A stretch of 64,000 nucleotides of DNA, taken from NCBI GenBank assembly GCA_023404495.1, contig JAEYBE010000058.1:1-64000 (forward strand). The letters are read 5' to 3'. The position numbers and the translations under genes are program-made. The notes under the pieces were generated by a model that made no database searches, was not told the origin of the DNA, and saw nothing but the letters and a program-made list of their open reading frames with translations. Below are positions 16,031 to 24,478 of the stretch, piece by piece; the stretch's first letter is position 1; every line of letters starts with the position of its first letter. The DNA is from Actinomycetes bacterium (GTDB lineage: Bacteria > Actinomycetota > Thermoleophilia > Solirubrobacterales > JACPNS01).

Positions 16031-17214
16031 GCGTCTCCTACACCGGCCTGCCCTCGACCCAGCGCCGCGAGGCGCAGGACGCGCGCGCCGAGTACGTCCT
16101 GATGTGCCGGGCGATGTCGATGATCTACTTCACCGGAATCGGCTTCATCGCGCTCTGGGCCGCTCTGCTCGGGAAGTTCGACGTCTACGCCTACGCCACC
16201 GCGATGATCTGCCTCGTGGTCGGTTGCGCCGGCCTTCTGATGGCCAGCTACAGCCTGCCCAAGCGCGCCTTCATCGCGCCGATCCTCTTCGGGGTTGCCC
16301 TGCAGGTCGTGCTGGTGATCCACTACCAGCAGCCGACTGCCGGATTCTTCCTGCTGCTGCCGGCGATCTATTGCGTGATCTTCTTCTGGAACGACAAGCT
16401 CGTGGCGATCGGCGGGACTGTCGTGATCACGGCGGCGTTCATCGCAGAGCCGCTGCTGGTCGGCGGCGACGCCGTGATCGCGCGCGTCGTGACGACGACG
16501 CCGATCTTCCTCGGGCTCGTGATCACGACTGGCTACTTGGGTCACGAAGCGGCTCAGATGAACCGCAATCGCGGCCGCTTTGAATCGACGATTTCCTCGC
16601 TGCTCGTTGCGCTCCAGGAGCGCGACGGCTACACGGCCGACCACTCTGAAGAAACCGTCGAGCTCGCGATGGCGGTCGGCGACCGCTTGCGCATCAGCAG
16701 CGACCAGCGCACGGTGCTGGCCGACGTCGCGCTGCTGCACGACATCGGCAAGATCGGAATCCCCAACGAGATTCTCAACAAGACCGAGGGGCTGGACGAC
16801 CACGAGTGGGAGTTCATGAAGCGCCATCCCGAGATCGGCGAGCGCATCGTCGCGCCGGTGCCGGGCTTTGGCGAGGTCGCCAAGGCGATCCGTCACGAGC
16901 ACGAGCGTTGGGACGGCGCCGGCTACCCAGACGGTTTGATGGGCGAGGACATTCCGCTGCAGAGCCGCATCGTGCTCGTCTGCGACGCCTTCCACGCGAT
17001 GATCACGGACCGGCCCTACCGAAAGGCGATCGGCATGCGCCGCGCACGCGAAGAACTGATCGCCCACTCGGGCAGCCAGTTCGACCCACGAGTCGTCAAG
17101 GCGCTGCTTGCGCTGATCGACGAGCAGGGTGTGCCGGAGGGCGTGGGACAGGCGGCGTGGCACGAGACTGAACCGGAGCCGCAGGCTGAGCAGGACGAGG
17201 CGCTGGCCGGCTGA
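16027..17214 (+). CDS. Membrane HD-GYP protein (second of tandem pair)
   Basis: 395 aa paralogue of the upstream gene, same plan: about six membrane helices (residues 28-172), then HD-GYP with His238-Asp239 and WDGAGYPDGL (GYP 299-301). The catalytic blocks are nearly identical while the membrane parts differ, which suggests a tandem duplication with divergence of the sensor. Likely cyclic-di-GMP phosphodiesterase. The last 119 bp overlap, antisense, the 3' end of the ferric-reductase-like gene. Confidence 0.88.
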   Translation: MSVSYTGLPSTQRREAQDARAEYVLMCRAMSMIYFTGIGFIALWAALLGKFDVYAYATAMICLVVGCAGLLMASYSLPKRAFIAPILFGVALQVVLVIHYQQPTAGFFLLLPAIYCVIFFWNDKLVAIGGTVVITAAFIAEPLLVGGDAVIARVVTTTPIFLGLVITTGYLGHEAAQMNRNRGRFESTISSLLVALQERDGYTADHSEETVELAMAVGDRLRISSDQRTVLADVALLHDIGKIGIPNEILNKTEGLDDHEWEFMKRHPEIGERIVAPVPGFGEVAKAIRHEHERWDGAGYPDGLMGEDIPLQSRIVLVCDAFHAMITDRPYRKAIGMRRAREELIAHSGSQFDPRVVKALLALIDEQGVPEGVGQAAWHETEPEPQAEQDEALAG

Positions 17215-17767
17215 GCTTCCTCGTGCTGCTGACGCGCAGCACGAACAACGCTGTCACCACTCCGACTGACGCAAGCAACGGTGCCTTCAGCCAGGTCGCC
17301 TGCGCGTCTGTCCCTGCGCCGAAGACGTGCACGACCGAAAGCGCGTAAGCGACGATCGTGAAGCGGTGCAGCGTCTTCCAGCGCTTGATCCCGATGTGGT
17401 CGCGCGCGTAGTAGGAGAGGCCGAGTATCACGGCGACCCAGGCGCCGACGATTCCCAGGCCGGTGTAGAAACTCTTGAAGTCGAGCGTGAACGGCACGAG
17501 GATCTGGCCGAATGTGGGCTTTAGCCACGGGTCCGCCAGCAGCAGCGCGCCGTGGGCGAGAATCGCGACGATCGTCGCCAGCGAGGCGAATTCGTGGATG
17601 CGCGTGAGGTCGCGCGCCTTGATCCCGAGCGGCAGGCGGCCGCCCTGGATCAGTCCGAGGATCACGCTGAGCGTCATCATCGCGACGGCGACCACTCCCG
17701 CGGCGCGGCTGGCCAACCAGAAGACGTGCTCGGGGACGTTCGTGCTTGTTGCGGCGGCGAGGTTCAT
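17096..17767 (-). CDS. Ferric-reductase-like b-type cytochrome (cassette A)
   Basis: 223 aa, about six membrane helices. His pairs typical of bis-heme ferric-reductase-like domains are seen: HEFASLATIVAILAH (13 residues between) and HRFTIVAYALSVVH (12 between). It should pass electrons across the membrane. It starts on an ATGA overlap with ApbE. The last 37 residues are Pro/Ala/Arg-rich and lie wholly antisense to the HD-GYP gene, but the paralogue at 21939-22595 also has a Pro/Ala tail, so the tail may be real. Confidence 0.85.
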   Translation of the reverse strand: MNLAAATSTNVPEHVFWLASRAAGVVAVAMMTLSVILGLIQGGRLPLGIKARDLTRIHEFASLATIVAILAHGALLLADPWLKPTFGQILVPFTLDFKSFYTGLGIVGAWVAVILGLSYYARDHIGIKRWKTLHRFTIVAYALSVVHVFGAGTDAQATWLKAPLLASVGVVTALFVLRVSSTRKLSRPAPRPAQPAAPVQSRATPPVPRPPAHPARRSAQAAP

Positions 17768-18705
17768 GCCGCCGCCAGCATCCCGGGCTCGATCGCTTCG
17801 GTTGTCCCGTCGTCGAGCACGATCAGCCCGCCATCGGCGCTTGCGAGCGTTTCGCGCGCGCCCACAGGTCCGCGCAGGAAGCCGACTTTGGCCAGCGTCT
17901 CGGCGACCAGCGCGGTCGGCGCAAGCGCCGTGACGGCGACGACGCCGGTCCATGCCGGAGTGCCCGTCGATGGGTCAATCAGGTGGTGCGCCGGAGCGCC
18001 ATCGCCGTCGCGCCAGATCCGGCTGCGGATGCTCGAGGTGGCGACAGCTCCTGACGCGCAGGCAAGCTCCAGCGGTTCGCCGCCGAAGGGATTCTCGACC
18101 CGCACGCGGCCCCAGCGGTTCCCACGCGGACCAAAGCGGATGTCGCCGCCGCAGTCGATCATGAAGTGCGCGCGCGGACCTAGCGAAACGGCCCAGGTTC
18201 GGGCCAGCAGGTCGGCCGCAAGACCTTTGCCGCTGCCGCCGCTGTCAAAGGTGACGCCTGGCGGTCGGCTCAGTAGCCGCCCGCCGCGGTCGAACGTGAT
18301 CTCGCGCCAACGGCTGCTCGGATCGGCCGTTGCTGGTCGCCGCTCCGGCGCGTCTGCCAGCGCCGCGGCGAGATCGACCGGCTCGACGCCCACGCGAGAC
18401 TTCGCGTAGCCGGCGCGCTCAAGGGCGGGAGTGAGTGTCGGGTCGACGAGACCGCCGCTGGCCTGCGCGGCCCAGAGAGCGGCGTCGATCAACTCGCTCA
18501 TCAGCCACGAGACTTCGACCGTCGCGGACGGATCCGCGTTCATCAGCGTCAGTTCGCTCTCGGGGCGAAAGCGCGAGAGCGCTGCGTCGAATCCCTCGAT
18601 GAACTTGCGACCGGCAGCGAGCATTCCCGCTGCTCGCGTGCGCGGGACACCACCGATCTCAAGCCGCACCGAGGTGCCCATTGCATTGAAGGCGACTGCG
18701 CTCAC
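17764..18705 (-). CDS. apbE: ApbE-family FAD:protein FMN transferase (cassette A)
   Basis: 313 aa. ApbE enzymes attach FMN covalently to a Thr/Ser of extracytoplasmic proteins. Visible: FNAMGTSVRLEI at the start, ESELTLMN, VDPTLTPAL, the FAD/Mg motif DSGGSGKGLAADLL, IDCGGDIRFG, and HHLIDPSTGTPAW. No lipobox is seen. I use the GTG at 18703-18705 because it overlaps the preceding stop (GTGA). No classic FMN-binding-domain substrate is found in the window. Confidence 0.9.
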   Translation of the reverse strand: MSAVAFNAMGTSVRLEIGGVPRTRAAGMLAAGRKFIEGFDAALSRFRPESELTLMNADPSATVEVSWLMSELIDAALWAAQASGGLVDPTLTPALERAGYAKSRVGVEPVDLAAALADAPERRPATADPSSRWREITFDRGGRLLSRPPGVTFDSGGSGKGLAADLLARTWAVSLGPRAHFMIDCGGDIRFGPRGNRWGRVRVENPFGGEPLELACASGAVATSSIRSRIWRDGDGAPAHHLIDPSTGTPAWTGVVAVTALAPTALVAETLAKVGFLRGPVGARETLASADGGLIVLDDGTTEAIEPGMLAAA

Positions 18706-19067
18706 GAGGCCCTCGTCTGCGGCACCTGCTGCTGCGTCTGCTGCTGCGGGGCCGGCGCTGAAGTGGACGAGTCGGACGATCCGAACCAACCTTCGCCTTC
18801 GTCATCATCCGACTCGTAGTGCTCTTCGTCGCCTTCATCGCTGTCGTCGCCGGTGGGCTGACTGCCGGCGGCGACTCCCGCCGTCTGCACCGCGCTCACG
18901 GTGGACGGGTCCAGTCCAAATGCCAATCGATAGGACAACAGCGAGAAGACCGCGAGGAAGAGCGCGATCGCGCCGAGCATCGTCTTTTTCGCTGTGCGGC
19001 GGCGGGCGCGGGCCTGCTCGGCTTTGACTTTCGCGGCCGCCGGGTGGATGCTCTTACTTGATCGCAT
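18702..19067 (-). CDS. Small membrane protein with acidic tail (cassette A)
   Basis: 121 aa. Basic N-terminus, one membrane helix (about residues 31-50), then FGLDPSTV, an Asp/Glu-rich stretch (DDSDEGDEEHYESDDDEGEG), and a Gln/Pro-rich end TRAS. The paralogue in cassette B shares position, the FRLxxGxDP segment after the helix and the final TRAS. Start ATG 19065-19067, 6 nt after a GATTAT -10 element. First gene of the cassette. It may bind metal with its acidic tail; function unknown. Confidence 0.7.
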   Translation of the reverse strand: MRSSKSIHPAAAKVKAEQARARRRTAKKTMLGAIALFLAVFSLLSYRLAFGLDPSTVSAVQTAGVAAGSQPTGDDSDEGDEEHYESDDDEGEGWFGSSDSSTSAPAPQQQTQQQVPQTRAS

Positions 19068-19132
19068 GCCCGGATAATCGCCCCGGCGGCTTGCAGGCAC
19101 CTAAGAACGGCCTGAGAGTTTCCTGAGCACGA

Positions 19133-21244
19133 TCAACCGGCTGCGGGCTGCGGTGCGCTGGGACCCTCGCTGAATCCGATGCGCGCGTGCAAACGCTTCA
19201 TCCAGCGCGGCGACCACCAGTTGTACTCGCCGAGCAACGCCATCAGCGCCGGCACGAGAAGCGCGCGGATCAGCGTGGCATCGATCGCCACGGCGAGCGC
19301 GGTTCCGATGCCGAGCTGCTTGATGAAGACGATCCCAGACAGGCTGAACGCGCCGATCGCCACGCAGAAGAGCAGCGCCGCAGAGGTGATCACGCGGCCG
19401 GTGCGCGCGACGCCCTGGGCGACGGCTTCGGTGTTGTCGAGGCCGGCGTCACGCAGCTCCTTGATCCGACCGAGCAGGAAGACGCCGTAATCGGTGGCGA
19501 GCGCAAATGCGATCACGAACAGGAAGATCGGCTGAGTCATCTCTAGCGCGTTCTGCGATGTGTATCCGAGCAGGCCTTCGAGGTGGCCCTCGCCGAAGAT
19601 CCAGGTGAGGATGCCGAATGTGGCGGCGAGCGTCAAGAGGTTCATGATGAACGTCTTGATCGGCAGCACGACGCTGCCGGTCATCAGGAAGAGGACCACG
19701 AATGTGATCGCGAGGATCAGCAGCAGCGCGATAGGCACCCGATCGAAGATCGCGTCGCGCTGGTCGACGAACACCGCCGAGATGCCGCCGACTTCAAAGT
19801 CGGCTCCTGCTTGCACCTCGCGAAGTTCGCTCACGGTCTCAAGCGCCGGCTTGGCATAGAAGAGTTCCTTGGTCTCGACGTTGAAGCTCCAAGTCGCGTT
19901 GCCCAGGTAGACGGGCTTTGATGCCGCGGTGACCCCGTCGAGCTCCTGCGCACTCCTGCGCAGATTCGCGGGCACCTCGGGCTGGCCGCCCTCGGCGTGG
20001 ACGGCTACGAGCACCGTTGAGGTGTCGGCGTCGGGGAAGTCGCGTGCCTGCTCGATCTGCACTTGATGGGCTTGATTGCTCAGCGGCAGCACCGTCGCAT
20101 CGACTGAGGTGAACGAGAGCCCGCGTATCGGCAGCGTCAGCACGACCACGAGCGCGGTGACCGCCAATGCAACGATCAGCGGCCGGCGCATCACGCCCTT
20201 GGCCAGCGCGTACCAACGCGCCGTGCTGGCGTCGATCGGCTTGCGCGCGATCGAGAAGCGGTCGATCCGCGGGCCGAGCAGCATCAGTGCCGCGGGCAGC
20301 ACGGTCAGCGCGACGAGCGCCGAAGCGATCGCCACGGTGGAGCCCGCAAACGCCATCGAGTAGAGGAACTTCAGCGGGAAGATCCCCAGCACCATGATCG
20401 CTCCGGCGACGGTGAGCGCCGAGAAGACGATCGTGCGCCCGGCGGTGTTCATCGTCGTCAGCAGAGCGTTCGGTGGTTGCTTGCCGGCCGCGAGTTCCTC
20501 GCGGTATCGCGTGATCATCAGCAGCGAGTAGTCGATCGCAAGGCCGAGCCCGAGGCCGGTCGTGAGGTTCAGCGCGAAGACCGAGAGGCTCGTCATCTCG
20601 TTGTAAAAGCTGAGCATCATCATCGTCAGCGGGATCGTGATCGCGCCGATCAACAGCGGCAGCGCGGCCGCGAAGAGGCTTCGGAAGACGAACAGCGAGA
20701 TCAGGAAGAGCAGGGGGAAGGCGATCAATTCCGATCGCTCGAGGTCCTCGCTGACGGTCGAGCTGACGTAGTGCTGGGCGATCAACGCGCCGCCGACCTT
20801 CACGTTGGGGTCGCCCGCAAAGGTGTCGATCGCTTCCTCTGCGAGGTTGGTTTCTTCGGAGCCTGGCTCGGTTTGGGCGAAGACGATCGCTTTGCGGCCG
20901 TCCTTGGACTGGGCCGGGCTTGTCTCGGTGCTGATCACCCCGTCGAGCGCGGCGAGCTGCTTCTGGGCGCTTGCGACCTCCGCCTTGCCCGCGGCGGAGT
21001 CGATCTGCTTGCCGTCCGGGGCGGTGACGATCGCGACGATGTCCTCGGTCGGGTCGAAGCCGGTGGCGCGGGCGATTGAGTCGAGGGCCTGCTGAGATTC
21101 GGCGCCCTCGTCGGCGAAGCCTTGGGTCGCCAGCCGCTCGGGAAGTCCGCTGCTGAGTGTCAGCGAGACCAGGGAGACGACTGCGGCGATCAGCAGCACG
21201 CGGCCGGGACGGCGGGAAGTGAGGTTTGCGAGGGCGGCGAGCAT
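19133..21244 (-). CDS. MMPL/RND-family membrane transporter
   Basis: 703 aa, the normal size for a short MMPL protein. Twelve predicted membrane helices in two halves, each preceded by a large extracytoplasmic loop; TGLGLGLAIDYSLLMITRYREEL and FALATDYGVFLLGRIKELRD are the conserved Asp-Tyr segments of helices 4 and 10 used in proton coupling. Probably exports a lipid or hydrophobic compound. GAGGAG is well placed before the ATG. It follows the PadR gene by 10 bp, which suggests PadR-controlled export. Confidence 0.92.
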   Translation of the reverse strand: MLAALANLTSRRPGRVLLIAAVVSLVSLTLSSGLPERLATQGFADEGAESQQALDSIARATGFDPTEDIVAIVTAPDGKQIDSAAGKAEVASAQKQLAALDGVISTETSPAQSKDGRKAIVFAQTEPGSEETNLAEEAIDTFAGDPNVKVGGALIAQHYVSSTVSEDLERSELIAFPLLFLISLFVFRSLFAAALPLLIGAITIPLTMMMLSFYNEMTSLSVFALNLTTGLGLGLAIDYSLLMITRYREELAAGKQPPNALLTTMNTAGRTIVFSALTVAGAIMVLGIFPLKFLYSMAFAGSTVAIASALVALTVLPAALMLLGPRIDRFSIARKPIDASTARWYALAKGVMRRPLIVALAVTALVVVLTLPIRGLSFTSVDATVLPLSNQAHQVQIEQARDFPDADTSTVLVAVHAEGGQPEVPANLRRSAQELDGVTAASKPVYLGNATWSFNVETKELFYAKPALETVSELREVQAGADFEVGGISAVFVDQRDAIFDRVPIALLLILAITFVVLFLMTGSVVLPIKTFIMNLLTLAATFGILTWIFGEGHLEGLLGYTSQNALEMTQPIFLFVIAFALATDYGVFLLGRIKELRDAGLDNTEAVAQGVARTGRVITSAALLFCVAIGAFSLSGIVFIKQLGIGTALAVAIDATLIRALLVPALMALLGEYNWWSPRWMKRLHARIGFSEGPSAPQPAAG

Positions 21245-21254
21245 GGGGTTCTCC

Positions 21255-21797
21255 TCAGGTGTTCTCGAGTTGTTCGGTCGCCCAGTCGCACCAGTCGATC
21301 ACGTACTGGTGCAGGCCGAGGCCGTAGTTCAGGACGAGGTCTGGCATTTGCTCGGTCACGGCTTCCGGCGGAACCTGGATCGCTTTGAGCACGGCGAGGT
21401 TGGCGGCCCGCTCTTCGCGCAGCTGGCGAATCTTCGCCAGGCGTTCCTCTTTGGTCAGCGGCCCGGAGAAGAAGATCCGCAGAATGCCCTGATCGCGCAT
21501 CTCGATCTGCGATTCGCTCTGGAGCAGCCATTCGCGCAGCTCCTCGCGGCCCGCGTCGGTGATCGTGTAGGTGGTGCGAGCGCGGCCGCCGGTCGGCTCG
21601 TCGGTGCCCTCGATCAGGCCGGCCGCCGAGAGTTTCTTCAGCTCCGGATAGATCTGCCCGAAGCTGGCGGCGAAGAAGAAGCGGACCGAGATGTCGATCA
21701 GTTGCTTGATGTCATAGCCGCTCTTGGGCTCGACGCCCTTGCTCGAGAGGAACCCGAGAATCACATACGCGACATTGGAGAGGCCGGTGCTGCCCAT
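21255..21797 (-). CDS. PadR-family transcriptional regulator
   Basis: 180 aa. Winged helix at the N-terminus (VAYVILGFLSSKGVEPKSGYDIKQLID...FFFAASFGQIYPELKKLSAAGLIEGTDEP) and the C-terminal dimerisation helices of the long PadR subfamily. Start is ATG 21795-21797, 7 nt after TATATT (complement of 21805-21810). It probably represses itself and the MMPL gene downstream. Confidence 0.9.
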   Translation of the reverse strand: MGSTGLSNVAYVILGFLSSKGVEPKSGYDIKQLIDISVRFFFAASFGQIYPELKKLSAAGLIEGTDEPTGGRARTTYTITDAGREELREWLLQSESQIEMRDQGILRIFFSGPLTKEERLAKIRQLREERAANLAVLKAIQVPPEAVTEQMPDLVLNYGLGLHQYVIDWCDWATEQLENT

Positions 21798-21810
21798 GCC
21801 GTCCAATATA

Positions 21811-21832
21811 GCAGAAAGATATATCTAACTGC
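21811..21832. promoter_or_regulatory. Putative PadR operator
   Basis: A 22-bp near-palindrome, GCAG-AA-AGATATATCT-AA-CTGC, immediately upstream of the padR -10 element (21805-21810). The 10-bp core is perfect. Position fits autorepression; binding is inferred. Confidence 0.5.
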
Positions 21833-21845
21833 TACATAACGTATT

Positions 21846-21907
21846 CATGCGGGATTCACTCCATGAGGCGACCCCGCGGGGTGGCCTCTTGGAAGATTTC
21901 CCGCATG
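21846..21907 (-). terminator. Long hairpin after cassette B
   Basis: A 62-nt imperfect hairpin: 9-bp outer arms CATGCGGGA / TCCCGCATG (21846-21854, 21899-21907), then further pairing of GAGGC with GCCTC and a CCCCGCGGGG tip. It lies 31 bp after the last gene of cassette B and before padR. It may end the cassette transcript, though no U-run follows. Confidence 0.5.
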
Positions 21908-21938
21908 TTTGCGGCAACCGACCCGCAGGCCGGCAGTC

Positions 21939-22595
21939 CTAAGCCGCGTTCCGCGCCGGCGCCGCGGCGGCGGCCTCTCGCTGTGGCGGCGACGGCGCAC
22001 GGCGGACCTGCGCCCGGCTGCGGCCAACGGAGCTCGCCCGAGCCAGAAAGGTCACCACCACAAGCCCGGCCGAGGCCAGCAAGGGGATCTCAAACCAACT
22101 GCTGGCCGCGTCCGTCCCGGCGCCCAGCGCGTGCACAACGGCAAGTCCGTAGGCGCCGAGCGTCCAGCGGTGAAGCTTCTTCCAGCGCGCCGTCCCGATC
22201 CGAGCGCGCGCGTAGAACGACAGACCGAGGAGAATCGCCAGGTACGCGCCGATCACGCCGAGTCCCGTGTAGAAGCTGCGGTAGGCCATCGTGAACGGGA
22301 CCGCGACCTCGCCCAGGGATGGGTGCAAGTAGGCGTCACCGAGCAGCGTCACAGCGTGCACGACGATCGCGACGAGCGCCGCGATCGACGCGTACTCGTG
22401 CGATTCGAGCAGGCGCTTGACAGCGAGTCCGCCGCGGCCCGGCCGACCCGCGACGCGCTGAACCAGCTTGCCGCCCATCATCAGCCCGACCAACACCGTG
22501 TAGGTCAAGAGCAGAATCGCGACGATCCCTGATGCACGGCTCGCAAGCCACCAGAGGTGCGGCCCGGGGTCGACGATGTTTCCAGACGCGTTCAT
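21939..22595 (-). CDS. Ferric-reductase-like b-type cytochrome (cassette B)
   Basis: 218 aa paralogue of the protein at 17096-17767. Six membrane helices with the same His pairs, HEYASIAALVAIVVH (13 between) and HRWTLGAYGLAVVH (12 between), for two b hemes across the membrane. The segment VPFTMAYRSFYTGLGVIGAYLAILLGLSFYAR is almost the same in both. ATGA overlap with apbE upstream, exactly as in cassette A. Pro/Ala-rich tail. Confidence 0.87.
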   Translation of the reverse strand: MNASGNIVDPGPHLWWLASRASGIVAILLLTYTVLVGLMMGGKLVQRVAGRPGRGGLAVKRLLESHEYASIAALVAIVVHAVTLLGDAYLHPSLGEVAVPFTMAYRSFYTGLGVIGAYLAILLGLSFYARARIGTARWKKLHRWTLGAYGLAVVHALGAGTDAASSWFEIPLLASAGLVVVTFLARASSVGRSRAQVRRAPSPPQREAAAAAPARNAA

Positions 22596-23560
22596 GCTGC
22601 TGCCACCTCACGCACGCCGTCTCGGCGCTCGACGGCGCCGTCGAATCCGACTGTCACTTGCAGGCCCGAAAGCCCCGGCAAGTCGCCGGCGCGCATCCCT
22701 CGAAGCAGCGCGATCTTCGCTGTCGTCTCGGCCGCGAGTGCGGTTGGCCCAGTCGCAGTCGCCGATGCCACACCCGTCCACGCCGGTCGGCCAGTAGCGG
22801 GATCGATCAGGTGGTGTGCCCAGCCCTCATCGGTGCCCCAGAGCCTGCTGCCGATTCCCGAAGTGGCGACCCCACCGCCGCGCAGCTCAAGTGTCAATTG
22901 CTCGGCGAGCGCCGGGCGCGAATCGACGCGGATCTCATACGGATCGTCAGACCCCGCGAGCTCGCCGAGCCGCATGTCCCCGCCGCAGTCGACGATGAAG
23001 GCGGTCCCGGTCGGCAGCAGCTGTGACCAGAGCGCCGCCAGCATGTCGGCGGCAAGACCCTTGCCCGATCCGCCGCTGTCGATCCGAACTCCGACCGGCC
23101 GCGTCACCGTGCGCGCATTGCCGTCGACCGAGATCTCCCGCCAGCGCGACTGGGGACTCGCGGCGGCCGGCACCGGCGCCGCCCGCCTGGCCAGCGCGTC
23201 GCGGATCGAATCTGCCGGCTGACCGGCGCGCGAACTGCGGTAGCCGGCGTCTTCCAGCTGCGTGACGAGTGTCGGATCGACAATCCCGTCGCTCACACGC
23301 GCCGCTTCAAGCGCCGCTTCGACCAGTCGCACCATCAGGGTCGAGACCTCGACCGTCTCGGTCTCCGCGGCGTTCAGCGCGCAGAGCTCGCTCTCCGGGA
23401 TGAAGCGCGACAACCGCCGGTCGAAGTCCCGCATGAATGTCTCGCCGGTGCGGAATGCGGCACCCGCACGGCTGCGAGCCGCCCGGTCGATCCAGAAGTG
23501 GATCTGCGTGCCCATCGCGTCAAACCCGTGTTCTTCGTATTCGCGCGTGTGCATGCTCAT
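22592..23560 (-). CDS. apbE: ApbE-family FAD:protein FMN transferase (cassette B)
   Basis: 322 aa paralogue of the cassette A enzyme. Motifs: HGFDAMGTQIHFWI, ESELCALNA, VDPTLVTQLEDAGY, DSGGSGKGLAADML, VDCGGDMRLGE, HHLIDPATGRPAW. Starts on an ATGA overlap with the small membrane gene. It should flavinylate an extracytoplasmic protein, as yet unidentified. Confidence 0.9.
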   Translation of the reverse strand: MSMHTREYEEHGFDAMGTQIHFWIDRAARSRAGAAFRTGETFMRDFDRRLSRFIPESELCALNAAETETVEVSTLMVRLVEAALEAARVSDGIVDPTLVTQLEDAGYRSSRAGQPADSIRDALARRAAPVPAAASPQSRWREISVDGNARTVTRPVGVRIDSGGSGKGLAADMLAALWSQLLPTGTAFIVDCGGDMRLGELAGSDDPYEIRVDSRPALAEQLTLELRGGGVATSGIGSRLWGTDEGWAHHLIDPATGRPAWTGVASATATGPTALAAETTAKIALLRGMRAGDLPGLSGLQVTVGFDGAVERRDGVREVAAA

Positions 23561-23964
23561 GAGGCCCGGGTCGTCGGGGCGGGCGCTGGAGCCGGTGCCG
23601 GCGCGGGGGCGGCTGCGGGCGCCGGTGCGCTCTGTTGCTGTGAATAGGACGAGCCCCCGCCGCCTCCCGAATAGCCGCCACCGCCACCGACTGCTTGGAC
23701 ACCGACGGCCGCCGGCGAACCGGCCGCAGCCGCTGGCGGATCCTCGATTGTCTCGATCACCTTGCGGTGGACAACCACAACTCGGTGCTGCGCCACCGGC
23801 GGCAGCTTCGCCGCGGTGCCGATCGCGGGATCGCGCCCGGCCTCAAGCCGAAACACCATCAGCGCCATCATCACCACGAAGATCGCGCCGCTCGCAAACG
23901 TGACCGTCAGGGCGTGTCCGCGGCGCAGGGCGGCCGCGTCAGTCGTCTTCGCCGTCGTCTTCAT
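23557..23964 (-). CDS. Small membrane protein, Gly/Pro/Ala-rich (cassette B)
   Basis: 135 aa. One membrane helix (about residues 18-38) followed by FRLEAGRDPAIG, then a His/Val basic stretch (HRVVVVHRKVIET), a Gly-rich run and an Ala-Pro repeat ending TRAS. Equivalent of the 18702-19067 protein. The frame is open another 396 nt upstream, but that part lies over the neighbouring gene; the ATG at 23962-23964, 26 nt inside the end of the upstream gene, is used. Function unknown. Confidence 0.62.
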   Translation of the reverse strand: MKTTAKTTDAAALRRGHALTVTFASGAIFVVMMALMVFRLEAGRDPAIGTAAKLPPVAQHRVVVVHRKVIETIEDPPAAAAGSPAAVGVQAVGGGGGYSGGGGGSSYSQQQSAPAPAAAPAPAPAPAPAPTTRAS

Positions 23965-24400
23965 GCTCGCCGTGGTCCTCGTCCTCGTGACCTTCTTCGT
24001 GGTCGTCGCCACGCTCGCCGCCGGTAGCGCTCGGGGCCGTCGTCGGCTGGTTTGAGTGCTGCTCAGAGCCCGACTTCGGTCCGGGTGAGCTCGGCCGCGG
24101 GCCAGAGCCCGATCCGCTGCCAGATCCGGATCCGGCGTTGGCGCCGGAGCTGCCCGAGTAGGAACGCCCGCCAGCTGCGGCAGACGCGGCGGATGCGCGC
24201 GAGCGACCCCGCTGCTTGCGCCGGACGTGGCGTCGCACGACGGTCGTGCGCTCGACCACCGTCGTCTCGACCGACGGGCCGGCGGCGACCTGCTTGGCCG
24301 CGGTGTTGGCCGGTCCGCTCGCGGGCCTGAAGCCGGCGGCCAGCCCCGCAAGGGCGGCAAGCCCCGCGATCAAGATGATTGTGAACGTCTTTCGTGTCAT
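23939..24400 (-). CDS. Secreted or anchored low-complexity protein with Asp/Glu/His tail
   Basis: 153 aa. Signal or anchor segment (residues 5-24), FRPASGPAN, a basic patch (RRHVRRKQRGRSR), a Ser/Gly repeat, then an extremely acidic His-containing tail (DDHEEGHEDEDHGEHEDDGEDD). First gene of cassette B; the ATG at 24398-24400 has AGGAGG 6 nt upstream. The tail could bind divalent metal. No homologue recognised. Confidence 0.68.
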   Translation of the reverse strand: MTRKTFTIILIAGLAALAGLAAGFRPASGPANTAAKQVAAGPSVETTVVERTTVVRRHVRRKQRGRSRASAASAAAGGRSYSGSSGANAGSGSGSGSGSGPRPSSPGPKSGSEQHSNQPTTAPSATGGERGDDHEEGHEDEDHGEHEDDGEDD

Positions 24401-24478
24401 GCGTGGCCTCCTGATGGCTGCTGCAAATTGCTTCTTGCAACCATCGACCACCTGCGTGAAAGGATCCGAAAAGTCCCT

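Noticed and set aside
15802..17163. 453-residue minus-strand open frame opposite the HD-GYP pair
   Set aside because: Shadow of two well-supported genes; no domain or promoter.
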